Assembly: GCA_018241985.1 (NCBI GenBank)
Contig: JAFECV010000005.1
Span: 1-15,625 of the forward strand
Source of the DNA: Pseudomonadota bacterium
GTDB taxonomy: Bacteria > Pseudomonadota > Gammaproteobacteria > Burkholderiales > Burkholderiaceae_C
DNA length: 15,625 nt
Reading direction: 5' to 3'
Positions 15,591-15,625 of this stretch are shown piece by piece (positions within the stretch are counted from its first letter, which is position 1; the number at the start of each line of letters is the position of its first letter). The translations under genes were made by a program, and so were the position numbers. The notes below the pieces were generated by a model. It saw only the letters and a list, made by a program, of their open reading frames with translations, was not told the DNA's origin and ran no database searches.

Positions 15591-15625
15591 CGCAATCCTC
15601 ACGTACCTGCAAGTACGTTCCGGTT
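15591..15625. repeat. Palindromic intergenic element at the right edge (cut)
   Basis: ACGTAC (15601-15606) pairs perfectly with GTACGT (15613-15618) around CTGCAA. The outer flanks CGCAATCCTC and TCCGGTT pair partly (AAT against GTT with wobble), giving a longer imperfect dyad that runs off the window. I recall similar CGCAATCCTCACGTAC...GTACG..CCGGTTG sequences dispersed between genes in beta- and gammaproteobacteria. It could be a repeat element or a terminator for ahpC; no T run is visible before the edge. Confidence 0.45.

Overview
The window looks like a chromosomal housekeeping region of a GC-rich betaproteobacterium, most likely of the order Burkholderiales. The signs are the high-GC codon use, the order of the fatty-acid genes, the rne/rluC/HAD/Rieske/S49-peptidase neighbourhood, the long RNase E with an Arg/Gly-rich tail, and the AhpC variant. 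One AT-rich element between fabH and fabD resembles an intergenic repeat I recall from Comamonadaceae, but family-level placement is only a suggestion. I see no phage, transposon, CRISPR, tRNA or rRNA signal.

Layout. (a) 1-6743, minus strand: a fatty-acid and phospholipid precursor operon read right to left as yceD (DUF177), rpmF, plsX, fabH, fabD, fabG, acpP, fabF, followed by a small two-helix membrane protein cut by the window edge. plsX/fabH and fabD/fabG overlap by 4 bp (ATGA). Candidate promoters precede rpmF and acpP, the two products needed in largest amounts. (b) 6783-8200, plus strand: a Maf/YceF-type nucleotide pyrophosphatase, divergent from yceD as in E. coli, coupled through TGATG to an RsmI-like tetrapyrrole-methylase-fold methyltransferase. 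(c) 8219-11289, minus strand: read right to left, rluC (apparently broken by one missing base in a G run), a Gph-like HAD phosphatase, a small Rieske protein and a short SppA-type S49 peptidase. (d) 11275-14806, plus strand: rne, divergent from rluC, with a leader of about 520 nt rich in hairpins and a strong intrinsic terminator. (e) 14807-15625: an AT-rich regulatory region with an OxyR-like site and two TATAAT boxes, then ahpC (2-Cys peroxiredoxin), then the start of a palindromic intergenic element at the window edge.

How it works together. Block (a) makes malonyl-ACP, starts chains (FabH), elongates them (FabF) and reduces the beta-keto intermediates (FabG) on the carrier AcpP. PlsX then converts acyl-ACP to acyl-phosphate for phospholipid synthesis. 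Ribosomal protein L32 and the ribosome-linked protein YceD tie the same transcript to ribosome production. Block (d) encodes the central mRNA-decay and rRNA-processing nuclease, which is autoregulated through its leader in enterobacteria. AhpC removes peroxides.

I found no clearly new biological system. The points most worth checking are the rluC frameshift, the structured rne leader, the OxyR-like ahpC control region, and the small palindromic elements in the fabH-fabD gap and at the right edge.
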